From assembly GCA_013298145.1 (NCBI GenBank), contig JAAFJO010000005.1, positions 356,208 to 420,207 on the forward strand: a DNA stretch of 64,000 bases, written 5' to 3'. Position numbers and translations under genes: made by a program. Positions 7,439-16,493 of the stretch are shown one piece after another; positions within the stretch are counted from its first letter, which is position 1; each line of letters starts with the position of its first letter. This DNA is from Betaproteobacteria bacterium (GTDB taxonomy: Bacteria > Pseudomonadota > Gammaproteobacteria > Burkholderiales > Casimicrobiaceae). Below the pieces are notes generated by a model. That model ran no database searches and was not told the origin of the DNA. It worked only from the letters and a program-made list of their open reading frames with translations.

Positions 7439-9250
7439 ATGAACCTATACGTTGTTGAATTTTCTGATCCCGCCGGTCATCTGATCGATGTGTCGTTCAC
7501 CCTCGCGTCGCCCACCGCAAAGCAAACGGTGTCGATGCCGGCGTGGATTCCAGGCTCGTACATGATCCGCGAGTTTGCGAAGAACATTACGGCCCTTTCG
7601 GCGGAGCAGGGTGGCCGCACAATCGCTGCGACAAAGCTCGATAAAGCGACCTGGCTGCTCGATTGCGACGCGTCCGCACCCGTCACCATCCGCTACCGCG
7701 TGTATGCGTGGGATCGTTCAGTGCGAACGAATTATTTCGATCAGTCGCGCGGTTTCGTGAACCCCGCAGCGCTTTGTTTGCGTGACGATGCTGCGCCAAA
7801 TGCGAATTGCACGCTCACAGTGATCGCGCCCCGTTTCGCCGAGGGCGCTGATTGGAAGTGCGCAACGTCGATGACGCCTGTCTCCGTTGACGCTCACGGG
7901 TTCGGTGACTATCGAGCCGCCGATTACGATGAGCTCATCGATCATCCGCTTGAATGTGCGGCGTTCGACGAATTCAGTTTCGATGCTGGCGGCGTGACGC
8001 ATCGCTTTGTGATTTCTGGGAGGCATCGAGGCGATTTGGAACGACTCAAGGCGGATTCGCAAAAAATTTGTCAGGCCCACATTGATTTATTTGCCGACGC
8101 CGACGCCGCGGGTGTTCCTGCTCGTGCGCCGTTTGATCGCTACGTGTTTCAGCTACACGTGGTCGACGAGGGCTACGGCGGCTTGGAGCATCGTGCGAGC
8201 ACCGCGCTGATCTGTCCGCGAAACAACTTGCCGGTGAAAGGCGACGCCACCATCAGTGAGGGCTATCTCGAGCTACTAGGACTAATTTCGCACGAATACT
8301 TTCATGCGTGGAACGTGAAGCGAATAAAGCCGGCGGCTTTCATCCCCTACGACACGTCGCGCGAAAACTACACCCGTCTACTTTGGCTTTTTGAGGGATT
8401 TACGAGCTACTACGATGAGTTGATGCTGGTTCGTGCGGGGCTCATCACCCAGGGCGACTACCTGAGGCTTATCTCGCGTCACCTCACGCAGCTGCTGCGC
8501 ACACCTGGCCGCGCAACGCAAAGCATCGCCGAGTCGAGCTTCGACGCGTGGACCAAGTATTACCGGCAAGATGAGAATTCACCAAACGCAATCGTGAGCT
8601 ACTACCTGAAAGGGGGGCTCATTGCCCTGCTGCTTGACTTGAAATTGCGTAGCGAAACAGAGCACACGCTTGATGACGTGATGCGCGGGCTTTGGCGCGA
8701 GTTCGGCAAAACGGGTGTGGGCGTGCCGGAGGACGTATTCGAGCGCTTCGAGCGCTACACCGGCGCACAACTTTGTGAGTTTGAAGCCGATTTTGTGAAG
8801 GGCACTCGCGAGCCGGATTGGGCGAGCGTCTTTGCTAAGTTTGGGATTGAGTACCAGCAGCGCGCCTCGATCAATGCTGGTGACCGTGGCGGCGTCGCTA
8901 GCGGCACGCAGGAACTGCACTTGCGGCAATTGGGGATCGTTCTGTCTGAGTCGGGTGATGCCCGGCTGCGATATGTAATCTCGGATTCTGCCGCTCATCG
9001 TGCAGGTTTATGTGCGGGCGATGTGCTGGTCGCGCTTGACGGCTTACGCGCAACTCGACCCATGTTGGCGAAACATCTAGCGCGGTTCTCTGAGGGGGAT
9101 CGGATGGCTGTGCACTACTTTCGGCAGGACGTTTTGTGCTCGACCGAGCTCTCGGTCGGGCGAGCCCCGCTCGACGCGGTGTCATTGAGGGTCATACAGC
9201 CAATGACAGAAATCGGCGCATTTCGGCAACAACAATGGCTAGGGCGATGA
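7439..9250 (+). CDS. M61-family peptidase (glycyl aminopeptidase-like) with PDZ domain
   Basis: 603 residues, the usual length. The N-terminal beta-rich domain (1-180) starts directly with NLYVVEFSDP and lacks a signal peptide, so a cytoplasmic location is expected. The gluzincin catalytic site is complete: HEYFH gives His285, Glu286 and His289, with the third zinc ligand Glu319 in LFEGFTSYYDE. The motif GYGGLEH before it is also characteristic of M61. Residues about 490-590 form a PDZ domain (AHRAGLCAGDVLVALDG). The family comprises aminopeptidases preferring N-terminal Gly or Ala; the exact preference is not deducible. The gene stands alone, flanked by the tRNA and a 362-bp spacer. Confidence 0.93.
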   Translation: MNLYVVEFSDPAGHLIDVSFTLASPTAKQTVSMPAWIPGSYMIREFAKNITALSAEQGGRTIAATKLDKATWLLDCDASAPVTIRYRVYAWDRSVRTNYFDQSRGFVNPAALCLRDDAAPNANCTLTVIAPRFAEGADWKCATSMTPVSVDAHGFGDYRAADYDELIDHPLECAAFDEFSFDAGGVTHRFVISGRHRGDLERLKADSQKICQAHIDLFADADAAGVPARAPFDRYVFQLHVVDEGYGGLEHRASTALICPRNNLPVKGDATISEGYLELLGLISHEYFHAWNVKRIKPAAFIPYDTSRENYTRLLWLFEGFTSYYDELMLVRAGLITQGDYLRLISRHLTQLLRTPGRATQSIAESSFDAWTKYYRQDENSPNAIVSYYLKGGLIALLLDLKLRSETEHTLDDVMRGLWREFGKTGVGVPEDVFERFERYTGAQLCEFEADFVKGTREPDWASVFAKFGIEYQQRASINAGDRGGVASGTQELHLRQLGIVLSESGDARLRYVISDSAAHRAGLCAGDVLVALDGLRATRPMLAKHLARFSEGDRMAVHYFRQDVLCSTELSVGRAPLDAVSLRVIQPMTEIGAFRQQQWLGR

Positions 9251-9612
9251 CGCTTGGCATTTAATCGAAAGCCCAATTTTAATTGGGGATAGACCACCGT
9301 TACTGCGTAAGCGAATCATTAGCTTTTGTATAGCTAGCCCGCGTCCAATATCGTTTCGATTAGTTTTTCTATAGATTTTCACAACTGTTCCACTTTTTTC
9401 GCGAATCTGTGCTCCACCGAGCTCATGAAACGTGCGTATTTCCTCACTTTTCCTCTAAACTCATGACATTGGCATGGTTTGTTGGGTGCAACTTGACCAA
9501 AAGTTTTTGAACACGCTGGCTCAGCGCTGTTATCGCAAAGGTTAAGGATGCCAATTGCATATTTCTTGCTTCAAGCAGGGCAAGCAGTCAGAACTCGGTT
9601 GGAGGGAAGTCC
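9251..9612. other. 362-bp AT-rich intergenic region, promoter zone of the seven-gene secreted redox locus
   Basis: A palindrome CCCAATTTTAATTGGG at 9272-9287 lies 22 bp after the peptidase stop; it could aid termination but has no T-run. The rest is AT-rich with a GCTAGCCCGCG word near 9330. The DUF1800 start at 9613 is preceded by a good ribosome site (GGAGGGAAGTCC before ATG). No small gene is recognised. Confidence 0.45.
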
Positions 9613-12006
9613 ATGAAGTTGCGTTCGATTTTGGTCGGCGGCGCATTGTTTGCGTCCGCTTTTTCGGCAACAACGGCATTTGCGCAAGTCAGTAATTGCC
9701 CGTTCAATATTTCGGAGGCAACGCCTACCGGAACGCCCGACGCGCTGCGCGACAGCGTGCTCCTCCTCCGGTATGCACGAGGCGTGCGCGGCGCCGGCTT
9801 GGTGGCGGGCATGACACCTGCACTCGCTGCCACCGATATCGAGAACCGCATCGCTTCCAATCTTTTGCGCTTGGACATGAACGGCAACGGCATTGTCGAT
9901 GAGGACGACGCCACCATCATTGCGCGGATTACGCTCGGTTATCGTGAGAGCGCTTGGTACACACCCACCCTACCTGCCAGCAATCTTGGCAGCAACTACG
10001 CATCCAGAACGATCTCGGCAAGCATCAAAAAATTCGTGGACGCTGGTTGCGCACCGATGGCGATGACGAGCCTGACTGCAGACCAAGTCGCCGCGTCGCG
10101 TTTCCTGATGCAGAGCACCTTCGGCCCGAGTCTCAATGACATCGTCTCGTTCCTCGCGCTACCGGGCGCGAACCACAGTCAGCGAGTCACCGCGTGGATC
10201 AATGCTCAAACGGCTGCGCGTACGGGCGAGACGCATTTTCAGTACGTGTTAGCTCGCAAGGCTGAATACGACGCCGCGAGCCGCCAGTTCTACAGCGAAA
10301 TGTCGCGCGAAGCTTTCTGGAAGCAGGCGCTCAAGAACAATGATCAGCTGCGCCAGCGAATGGCCTTTGCGCTCTCGCAGGTGTTAGTTGTGTCCGCAAA
10401 CGGTGGTTCGAATGATCCGTTTGAGCTGGCCGCGTACTTGGACATCCTTGCCGACAACGCTTTCGGGAACTATCGGGACATCCTCAAACGGATTGCGTTG
10501 TCCCCGGCGCAGGGCCGATATTTGAGTCATCTCCGTAACGATGGCCAAAGCGCCAATCCAAACGAAAACTTCGCGCGCGAAATCCTCCAGCTTTTCGCGG
10601 TCGGGTTATTCGACCTCGATATGACAGGCGAGAAGAAGCTCTCGGGCGGTAACCCGATTGCATCCTACGATGAAGACATCGTGAAGGGTTTCGCCAAAAT
10701 TTTTACTGGATTTGCATTCGATGATCCGTACTGCAAAGTGGGTGACCCTGGGTGGAGGATTCAGGTTGGCGACGGTTCAGTCGCGGCGTGTCGCGATGCC
10801 TATACCGATCAACATCCGTCGTGGTTCTGGGAACCTGGCCGGACTGACCTAGGCCCGAATTTCCCGCCTGTGCTCGCGGGGTGGACGCGTTCGATGGTGG
10901 CCTTTCCAGGGCGTCATAGCGCGCAGAGCAAACAACTCCTGCGCTACCCAAGCTATCCCGAAATTGCAGGGATCGCCGCATGCACGACCGTGAACGCTGC
11001 TAGTGGTGTGAACCCCATCACGCTGGCGAGTGCAGCGTCACCAAACGGCGGTTTGTTGCCAGCGCCGCCAACCGACGCGACGCTCAGTCGCACCCGTGTG
11101 AGCGTGGCGGAGGCAAACAAAGCGCTCGAAGCGGGCATCGACAATATTTTTTGCCACCCGAACGTCGGGCCATTCATTTCTAAGCACCTGATCAAGTTCT
11201 TTGTCACATCGAACCCAACGCCCCAATACGTGGGCCGTGTCACCGCAGTGTTTAATAACAACGGTAGCGGCGTCCGCGGTGATATGCGCGCAGTGATTAA
11301 CGCAGTGCTTACCGATGTGGAAGCAATGACACCCGCCACGTCAGGTGTCGCGATCAACAAGTTTGGCAAGCTGCGCGAACCCGTAATTCGTTTTGCGCAC
11401 ATTCTTCGCGCATTCGATGCGACCAAAGCCAATGGGCGTTATGAGTTTCATTACGGGCAGGATGATCCTGAAGGCGGGTTAGCGCAAGCGCCGCTTCTCT
11501 CGCCGACTGTATTCAACTATTACAACCCAGAGTTCTCGCCACCGGGCTATATCTCGTCGGCAAGCGCTATTGGCCCGGAATTTGAAATTACCACGACCAC
11601 TTCAATCGCATCCGCACAGAACCAGTATGGGAATATGGTGACAGGTCGTGCATGGAACAACAAATTTCTCCGGCAAAGTGGATTTATGTATCTTGGCGAT
11701 GGCTGTAACGACGGCACCAACGCTGCGGTTTGCTTGCTGTCGAATTACGAGGATTTGTACAGCTTGCAGGGGGATGCCACGCAGCTTCTCAACTACATCA
11801 ACTTGGTGCTTCTTGGCGGCACGCTGACCGACGCGGTGCGCACTAATCTGGCCGCGACGCTCGACGCTCAGTATCCCGTTCAAGCCGCGCCCGCTGCCAA
11901 CGCGAACACCGGCACGATTGACGCGTATCAAAATCGCCGGTCAGATCGGGTCAAGGGGGCCCTTTGGTTAGCGGTCCACATGCCTGAGTTTCAGATTCAA
12001 CGATAA
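9613..12006 (+). CDS. Secreted DUF1800 protein with N-terminal dockerin-like module
   Basis: 797 residues. A Sec signal (1-24, ending TTAFAQ) is followed by a dockerin-like segment (about 28-115): a helix DSVLLLRYARGVRG, then ATDIENRI and a calcium-loop-like DMNGNGIVDEDDATII. The DUF1800 domain fills about 145-790, with family features RFLMQSTFGPS near the start, FWKQALKNNDQLRQRMAFA, FAREILQLFAVG and a C-terminal LAVHMPEFQIQR. DUF1800 proteins are exported, of unknown activity, and nearly always lie beside a DUF1501 gene, as here (11-bp gap). The dockerin-like module recurs at the C-terminus of the dehydrogenase encoded at 18677-21298. First gene of a tight + strand series reaching 18662. Confidence 0.93.
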   Translation: MKLRSILVGGALFASAFSATTAFAQVSNCPFNISEATPTGTPDALRDSVLLLRYARGVRGAGLVAGMTPALAATDIENRIASNLLRLDMNGNGIVDEDDATIIARITLGYRESAWYTPTLPASNLGSNYASRTISASIKKFVDAGCAPMAMTSLTADQVAASRFLMQSTFGPSLNDIVSFLALPGANHSQRVTAWINAQTAARTGETHFQYVLARKAEYDAASRQFYSEMSREAFWKQALKNNDQLRQRMAFALSQVLVVSANGGSNDPFELAAYLDILADNAFGNYRDILKRIALSPAQGRYLSHLRNDGQSANPNENFAREILQLFAVGLFDLDMTGEKKLSGGNPIASYDEDIVKGFAKIFTGFAFDDPYCKVGDPGWRIQVGDGSVAACRDAYTDQHPSWFWEPGRTDLGPNFPPVLAGWTRSMVAFPGRHSAQSKQLLRYPSYPEIAGIAACTTVNAASGVNPITLASAASPNGGLLPAPPTDATLSRTRVSVAEANKALEAGIDNIFCHPNVGPFISKHLIKFFVTSNPTPQYVGRVTAVFNNNGSGVRGDMRAVINAVLTDVEAMTPATSGVAINKFGKLREPVIRFAHILRAFDATKANGRYEFHYGQDDPEGGLAQAPLLSPTVFNYYNPEFSPPGYISSASAIGPEFEITTTTSIASAQNQYGNMVTGRAWNNKFLRQSGFMYLGDGCNDGTNAAVCLLSNYEDLYSLQGDATQLLNYINLVLLGGTLTDAVRTNLAATLDAQYPVQAAPAANANTGTIDAYQNRRSDRVKGALWLAVHMPEFQIQR

Positions 12007-12017
12007 GGGGGCGATTC

Positions 12018-14114
12018 ATGACTATCGATAACGAGACCACCCGTCGCACCTTCCTGAAAACGGCTGCGGCATTCGGCGTCACCGCGAGCTCGCTCACGAT
12101 TGATTCGTTAAACAATATTGCGGTAGCAGCGGCTCCTATTGGCGGGCCTGGCACCACCGAAGTAGGCTTTGACTACAAAGCCATTGTTTGCGTCTATTTT
12201 TATGGCGGGCAGGATCATTCAAACATCCTGATCCCATGGCTCGACGGAAATGCAAGCGGAACCGGAGCGGCCGCAAGCTCGAACGAATACACCGCATACG
12301 CGCACTGGCGGTCAAACTTTGCATCTACAGACTCTGGGCGTAAGGCGCAAACGATGCGGCCATCGACTGGCAACCTGTCGTATGCGCGCTCCGGACAGCC
12401 TGCTGACGGTGCGGGTGTTGCCATTCCCGGCTCAGCTGCGCTTTCGGCCACTGTGCTACCAGCGACAACCACTAATTCGCTGACTGGTAACGCGAGCCCC
12501 ACTGCTGGTGGCTGGACGACCAATACGTACGGGCGTCAATTTGCACTGAATCCCTGTTACAGCGAACTTCATTCGCTCTACACGGCTGGCAAGCTTGCCA
12601 TCATGTCGAATGTTGGGCCGCTACTGCAAAAGGTTAACCGCCACCAATGGTTCGCCCAACGGAGCACCCTCAACCTGCCGCTGAACCTTTATTCGCATGA
12701 CGATCAAACCAAAGGCTGGATGAGCGGCACGTCCGGCGAAGCCAATCCGAGTGTGGGAATTGGGGGGCGGATTGCTAACCACCCCTCAATCGTTGCCCTA
12801 AATCGATCGGGCGGTGTCGATGCGAAAGTGTCAACCCAGATTTCTATTGACGGAACTAACACGTTCATGTTGACAGAGTCTACGGCGGCCACGAACGCCA
12901 TTCCGTATCAAATGGGTACCGGCTCGCTCGGTCGGTTGCAGACTACAGGCACGCCGGCAGTGACGTCGTGCAACACGCAAAGTTCTTACATTTCCGCCAA
13001 TCCAACACAGCCCTATTGCATTCGCGGCGGTCCGGTGCGCCTCAGTAATGGTTTCACCGGCAACGCCAGCATGCTGGCGGCTGTAGCAGCCCGCTATTCG
13101 TTCACTGCAGAGGGCGTTTCGATTTACCACGATCAGTGGCGTCAAACGATGCGTCAATCGATCGACACCGAGCAAGCGATCTCGGCTGCGTTTATCGCGT
13201 CGCCTACAACGGAAGCGGTCATTGATCCGTTTGTTGCCATTGATACCTTCGCTGGAAGTTCTAATCATCTTGCCCGTCAGCTTCGGATGGTGGCAACGAT
13301 GATTCGTGCAAGTAATCAGCTGGGGCCCAATTCAACCACGCCAGTGAAGCGTCAAATCTTTTTTGTCGGTATTGGCGGTTTTGATACTCACGGCGTCGAG
13401 TTTTGGGAAAACAACTGCGAAATCAATCGCATGATTAGCCTGTCGCTGAACGCTTTCTGGACTGCGCTCGGACGTATCCAGATCCGAAACGCAGCGGGCA
13501 GCGGTTTTGAGCCGGGCACCGCTCAAGACAGGGTCACGACTTTCACAATGAGTGAATTCGGGCGTACGCTGGACTCGAACGGAGACGGTTCCGATCATGG
13601 TTGGGGGAATTTCCAATTCGTGCTCGGCGGCGCAGTACGTGGTGGGCAAATTTATGGCCAGTCTCACAATATTGTTGACGCGGACATTCCTGTCGACGGC
13701 GGATCGGACATTCCGATCGCGCAGCGACCTACCCAGAAGTCGAGGTATATGTTTGTTGATTCCACGGCTGGCGCTGTGCCGCGCATCGGTGTGCCGCCCA
13801 CCTGGTGGCAAAACAACGGCACTCAGGGAACGCGTGATCCAGGTGGAAAGGCGCGCATGCTGACGCAGCCCACGACGGGCTCCAACGCAAACGTGCCAAA
13901 TCTTCCGAGCACGTACAACCTGTATTTGAACCATTCTCTTGATCGTGGCGAGTTGATTCCAACGATGTCGAGCGACGCGATGGTGGCCACCATCGCGAAG
14001 TGGTTTGGCGTACCCCCCGCGTCGATTGCAGGCGCATCGCCTGGGACGTATGTGTTCCCAACGCTCAATGGCGTGCATGGTGCCAATTGGGATGTCGGAT
14101 TCATGAATCCTTAG
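12018..14114 (+). CDS. Tat-exported DUF1501 protein
   Basis: 698 residues with a ribosome site (GGGGGCGATTC) before ATG. The N-terminus contains a twin-arginine signal (TRRTFLKTAAAFG). The mature protein shows DUF1501 hallmarks: VCVYFYGGQDHSN near the start, GKLAIMSNVGPLLQ, FFVGIGGFDTHG in the middle, and TFTMSEFGRTLDSNGDGSDHGWG, where Asp and His residues lie in positions resembling the metal site of the alkaline-phosphatase-like superfamily to which DUF1501 is usually assigned. Enzymatic activity is unproven. It is 11 bp from DUF1800 and the two are probably translated from one message; a shared secreted role, perhaps at the cell surface, is inferred from how consistently the pair occurs. 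Confidence 0.93.
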   Translation: MTIDNETTRRTFLKTAAAFGVTASSLTIDSLNNIAVAAAPIGGPGTTEVGFDYKAIVCVYFYGGQDHSNILIPWLDGNASGTGAAASSNEYTAYAHWRSNFASTDSGRKAQTMRPSTGNLSYARSGQPADGAGVAIPGSAALSATVLPATTTNSLTGNASPTAGGWTTNTYGRQFALNPCYSELHSLYTAGKLAIMSNVGPLLQKVNRHQWFAQRSTLNLPLNLYSHDDQTKGWMSGTSGEANPSVGIGGRIANHPSIVALNRSGGVDAKVSTQISIDGTNTFMLTESTAATNAIPYQMGTGSLGRLQTTGTPAVTSCNTQSSYISANPTQPYCIRGGPVRLSNGFTGNASMLAAVAARYSFTAEGVSIYHDQWRQTMRQSIDTEQAISAAFIASPTTEAVIDPFVAIDTFAGSSNHLARQLRMVATMIRASNQLGPNSTTPVKRQIFFVGIGGFDTHGVEFWENNCEINRMISLSLNAFWTALGRIQIRNAAGSGFEPGTAQDRVTTFTMSEFGRTLDSNGDGSDHGWGNFQFVLGGAVRGGQIYGQSHNIVDADIPVDGGSDIPIAQRPTQKSRYMFVDSTAGAVPRIGVPPTWWQNNGTQGTRDPGGKARMLTQPTTGSNANVPNLPSTYNLYLNHSLDRGELIPTMSSDAMVATIAKWFGVPPASIAGASPGTYVFPTLNGVHGANWDVGFMNP

Positions 14115-14216
14115 ATTCGCCACGGCTTCACGCACTCGCGATTCGATCTTTCGCGGTTGCGTGATAGCCTTTCGCCTCCCTAGAAGTGTTACGGGTACGA
14201 TCGAAAGGATTTTCCG

Positions 14217-15704
14217 TTGCAGCAGTTGTTAATCGCGTCGGTACGGACGCTGATCTTACTAGGTCTCGCCGCAATTGCGTCAACCCTGTCTCACGCGCAG
14301 GACGCGGCGAATGGGCGGGCGCTGTACCAGGGAATCATTGTTCCCGGAAACCCAAATTGCGCGAGCGGTGGATGTCATGGCCCCAACCCGCTGCTCAACA
14401 TTAACGGGGTTCAAAACGGTGATACCCCCGGAGGTATCGCGCTGGCGATTTCTCGTGTCGCGCAAATGTCGTTTTTGCGCGGTGTGTTGACGAGCTCACA
14501 GCTTGGCGACTTGGCTGCGTACATCGCCAATCCTGCTGCCGCAATTGCCCCCGCCATCTCTGTTTCCGTCACTGCAGTCGATTTTGGTAGCGTGACGATC
14601 GGTGACACTGCGCCGAACCGCACCTTTACGATTTCCAACACGGGCGATGCGGCGCTTGCGATTTCGTCCGTGAGCGTAGGCAATGCTGAGTTCAGTGCTA
14701 CCGGAACGGGCTGCTCGCAGATCGCGCCTGGCTCATCGTGCTCTGTCTCAGTTGGCTTTCGTCCGCAATCGGCCGGCTTGAAGCAAACCACGCTGACCAT
14801 CGCACACAACGCCAGCGGCGGTAACAGAACCGTTTCGCTTTCGGGTACCGGCGCATCGTCGCAAACGACGGTGCAACTCTCGACCAGCTCTATTCAGTTT
14901 GGTCGCGCGTTCGTGGGCCAACTCTTGTTCGTAGAAACGGTAAGAGTGTTCAACACGGGCACGCTACCCCTTACGATTAACGGGCTGGATGGTTTTGCGC
15001 CAAACTTCGTTTTGCTAGAAAACACATGCTCGGTTGGCGCAACCATTGCCGCCGGAGGCGAATGCCGTATCGAGGTCGGATTCGTGCCCCAGTCTGCAGC
15101 GTTTTCTGCGACAACCCTGACGATTACACATAGCGGCCAAGGAGGGCAAGGCAGCATTGCCCTGAGCGGCACTGGTGTGGCTTTGCCGGCGGGAACGCGG
15201 TTGATGGTCGAGTACTACATCCCAGCGCTCGACTACTACTTCATGACGTCGCGTCAGGCCGAACAAACCTTACTCGACGGGGTTGCTGCGTTTCGTCGCA
15301 CGCAGTTTGCGTTTCCGGTGTACGAAGCAACGGGGCCTACGCGAGCGTCGCTCTCGCGATATTTCTTCGCTGAAGTGGCGCGTAACGCATCGCGTGGCTC
15401 GCATTTCTACACGGCCATTGATGCGGAGAAAACGCTGCTCGCATCGCTCAATCCCAGCAACGAATCGGGTCGCGGCAAAGGCGTGAATGAGGGCGTGGAT
15501 TCTTGGGTTTCCTCTCCAGTCGTCGAGGGCGTGGGCGGAAGCTGCGCGGCAGGCGAGCTGCCTGTCTACCGAGTGTTTCGCGGCAACACGCGATTCCCTG
15601 ATGATCCGAACCATCGATTTACCGCCGTGCGCAGCGTTTACGAACGTTTCGTCTCGAATGGATGGGACAACGAAGGCGTGAAGCTCTGTGTTCCGGCGCC
15701 GTAG
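14217..15704 (+). CDS. Secreted cytochrome c-like protein with two ASH (choice-of-anchor D) repeats and C-terminal DUF5648
   Basis: 495 residues from TTG 14217, which has AAAGGA seven bases upstream. Order: Sec signal (1-27, SHAQ); a short cytochrome c domain with an unusual CX4CH haem site (Cys48, Cys53, His54 in NCASGGCHG) and a possible Met ligand in VAQMSFLRG; two ASPM/SPD-2/Hydin-type immunoglobulin-like repeats (about 118-215 and 222-320; each has DFGSV/QFGRA..., SNTG or FNTG, and ends LSGTG); then a DUF5648 domain (about 328-495, VEYYIPALDYYFMTS to NGWDNEGVKLCVP). DUF5648 also ends the NHL protein at 26310-27899. A role in extracytoplasmic electron transfer with DUF1800/DUF1501 is inferred from position only. 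Confidence 0.85.
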   Translation: MQQLLIASVRTLILLGLAAIASTLSHAQDAANGRALYQGIIVPGNPNCASGGCHGPNPLLNINGVQNGDTPGGIALAISRVAQMSFLRGVLTSSQLGDLAAYIANPAAAIAPAISVSVTAVDFGSVTIGDTAPNRTFTISNTGDAALAISSVSVGNAEFSATGTGCSQIAPGSSCSVSVGFRPQSAGLKQTTLTIAHNASGGNRTVSLSGTGASSQTTVQLSTSSIQFGRAFVGQLLFVETVRVFNTGTLPLTINGLDGFAPNFVLLENTCSVGATIAAGGECRIEVGFVPQSAAFSATTLTITHSGQGGQGSIALSGTGVALPAGTRLMVEYYIPALDYYFMTSRQAEQTLLDGVAAFRRTQFAFPVYEATGPTRASLSRYFFAEVARNASRGSHFYTAIDAEKTLLASLNPSNESGRGKGVNEGVDSWVSSPVVEGVGGSCAAGELPVYRVFRGNTRFPDDPNHRFTAVRSVYERFVSNGWDNEGVKLCVPAP

Positions 15705-15723
15705 CTGCTGCGGAGTCGCCCGC

Positions 15724-16221
15724 ATGCTGCATGCACTTATCGTGACGGTCGCCTGCGCGGCATACCTTGGGGCGCCAACGCTTGCGTACGCGCTTGAGCG
15801 GGGCGATCCCGCGCCGAATGTTTCTCTGCCCGGCATCGACGGCTCGGTATCTCTTGCACCCCGTGCCGGGCGCTGGCTGTACGTCGATTTTTGGGCGTCG
15901 TGGTGTGCGCCTTGCAAACGTTCATTTCCTTGGATGAACGGCATGCATTCGAAATATGCCGCGCGTGGGCTTGATATCGTTGCGGTGAATGTTGACCAAC
16001 GGCGCAGCGACGCGGATCGATTTTTAAAAGGCACGCCAGCGCAGTTCGCAATTGCATTTGATCCTGCGGGCGACACGCCGAAGCGCTTCAATGTGAAAGC
16101 GATGCCGAGTGCGTACCTCATCGATCCCCAGGGGCGGGTTCGATTCGTGCATCGTGGTTTTAATGAGAGCGATGCAGAGGTTCTTGAACGCGAAATCGCG
16201 AAATTCATCGAAGGAAAATAG
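15724..16221 (+). CDS. TlpA/ResA-like periplasmic thioredoxin
   Basis: Start taken at ATG 15724, giving a clean Sec signal (LHALIVTVACAAYLGAPTLAYA); a longer frame from 15688 would overlap the previous gene and add Arg/Cys-rich residues. The thioredoxin fold has the redox motif WCAPC (Cys61, Cys64) in FWASWCAPCKRSFPWM and the cis-Pro loop AMPSAYLID. It should act as a periplasmic disulphide reductant or oxidant. It sits just before DUF4266 (3-bp gap), DUF3570 and ApbE. This four-gene arrangement is recurrent in proteobacteria, so the thioredoxin may keep a cysteine in those partners, or a haem-binding Cys pair, reduced. Confidence 0.92.
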   Translation: MLHALIVTVACAAYLGAPTLAYALERGDPAPNVSLPGIDGSVSLAPRAGRWLYVDFWASWCAPCKRSFPWMNGMHSKYAARGLDIVAVNVDQRRSDADRFLKGTPAQFAIAFDPAGDTPKRFNVKAMPSAYLIDPQGRVRFVHRGFNESDAEVLEREIAKFIEGK

Positions 16222-16224
16222 GCG

Positions 16225-16482
16225 ATGAAATTAGTTTTTTTTGGTGCCAGCTTTTTCGGTAGGCGTTCGGTTTTATTGGGGCAAGCTCTGTTTTTCGTTG
16301 CTTTGTCGTCTGGTTGTGCATATAACCCCCCCGCCGCATGGGAACGGGGCGATCTGGCTAAAGTTAAAATGAAATTCGATGCAGATCGCCTCGACGCAAT
16401 GGCTGCGCAACACACCTATTTCAGTAAGGAAGCCGCAAGCGGCGGCACGGGCGTGGGCGGCGGTGGATGCGGCTGCAATTGA
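16225..16482 (+). CDS. DUF4266 small lipoprotein
   Basis: 85 residues. The N-terminal hydrophobic segment ends in a lipobox (ALSSGCAYN), so the mature protein begins with a lipidated Cys. The family-typical mature region is short: PPAAWERGDLAKVKM, FDADRLDAMAAQHTYFSKEAA, and a C-terminal glycine/cysteine tail (GGGGCGCN). DUF4266 proteins are found with DUF3570 and ApbE genes; their molecular role is unknown. The Cys-rich tail might bind a metal or take part in thiol chemistry with the adjacent TlpA-like protein. Gaps of 3 bp upstream and 11 bp downstream indicate one operon. Confidence 0.88.
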   Translation: MKLVFFGASFFGRRSVLLGQALFFVALSSGCAYNPPAAWERGDLAKVKMKFDADRLDAMAAQHTYFSKEAASGGTGVGGGGCGCN

Positions 16483-16493
16483 AGACGTAGACG

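Noticed and set aside
15270..16415. Long minus-strand frame opposite the cytochrome/ASH and TlpA genes
   Set aside because: The plus-strand products have clear motifs (CX4CH, DUF5648, WCAPC), and this frame has Arg/Ser-rich shadow composition.
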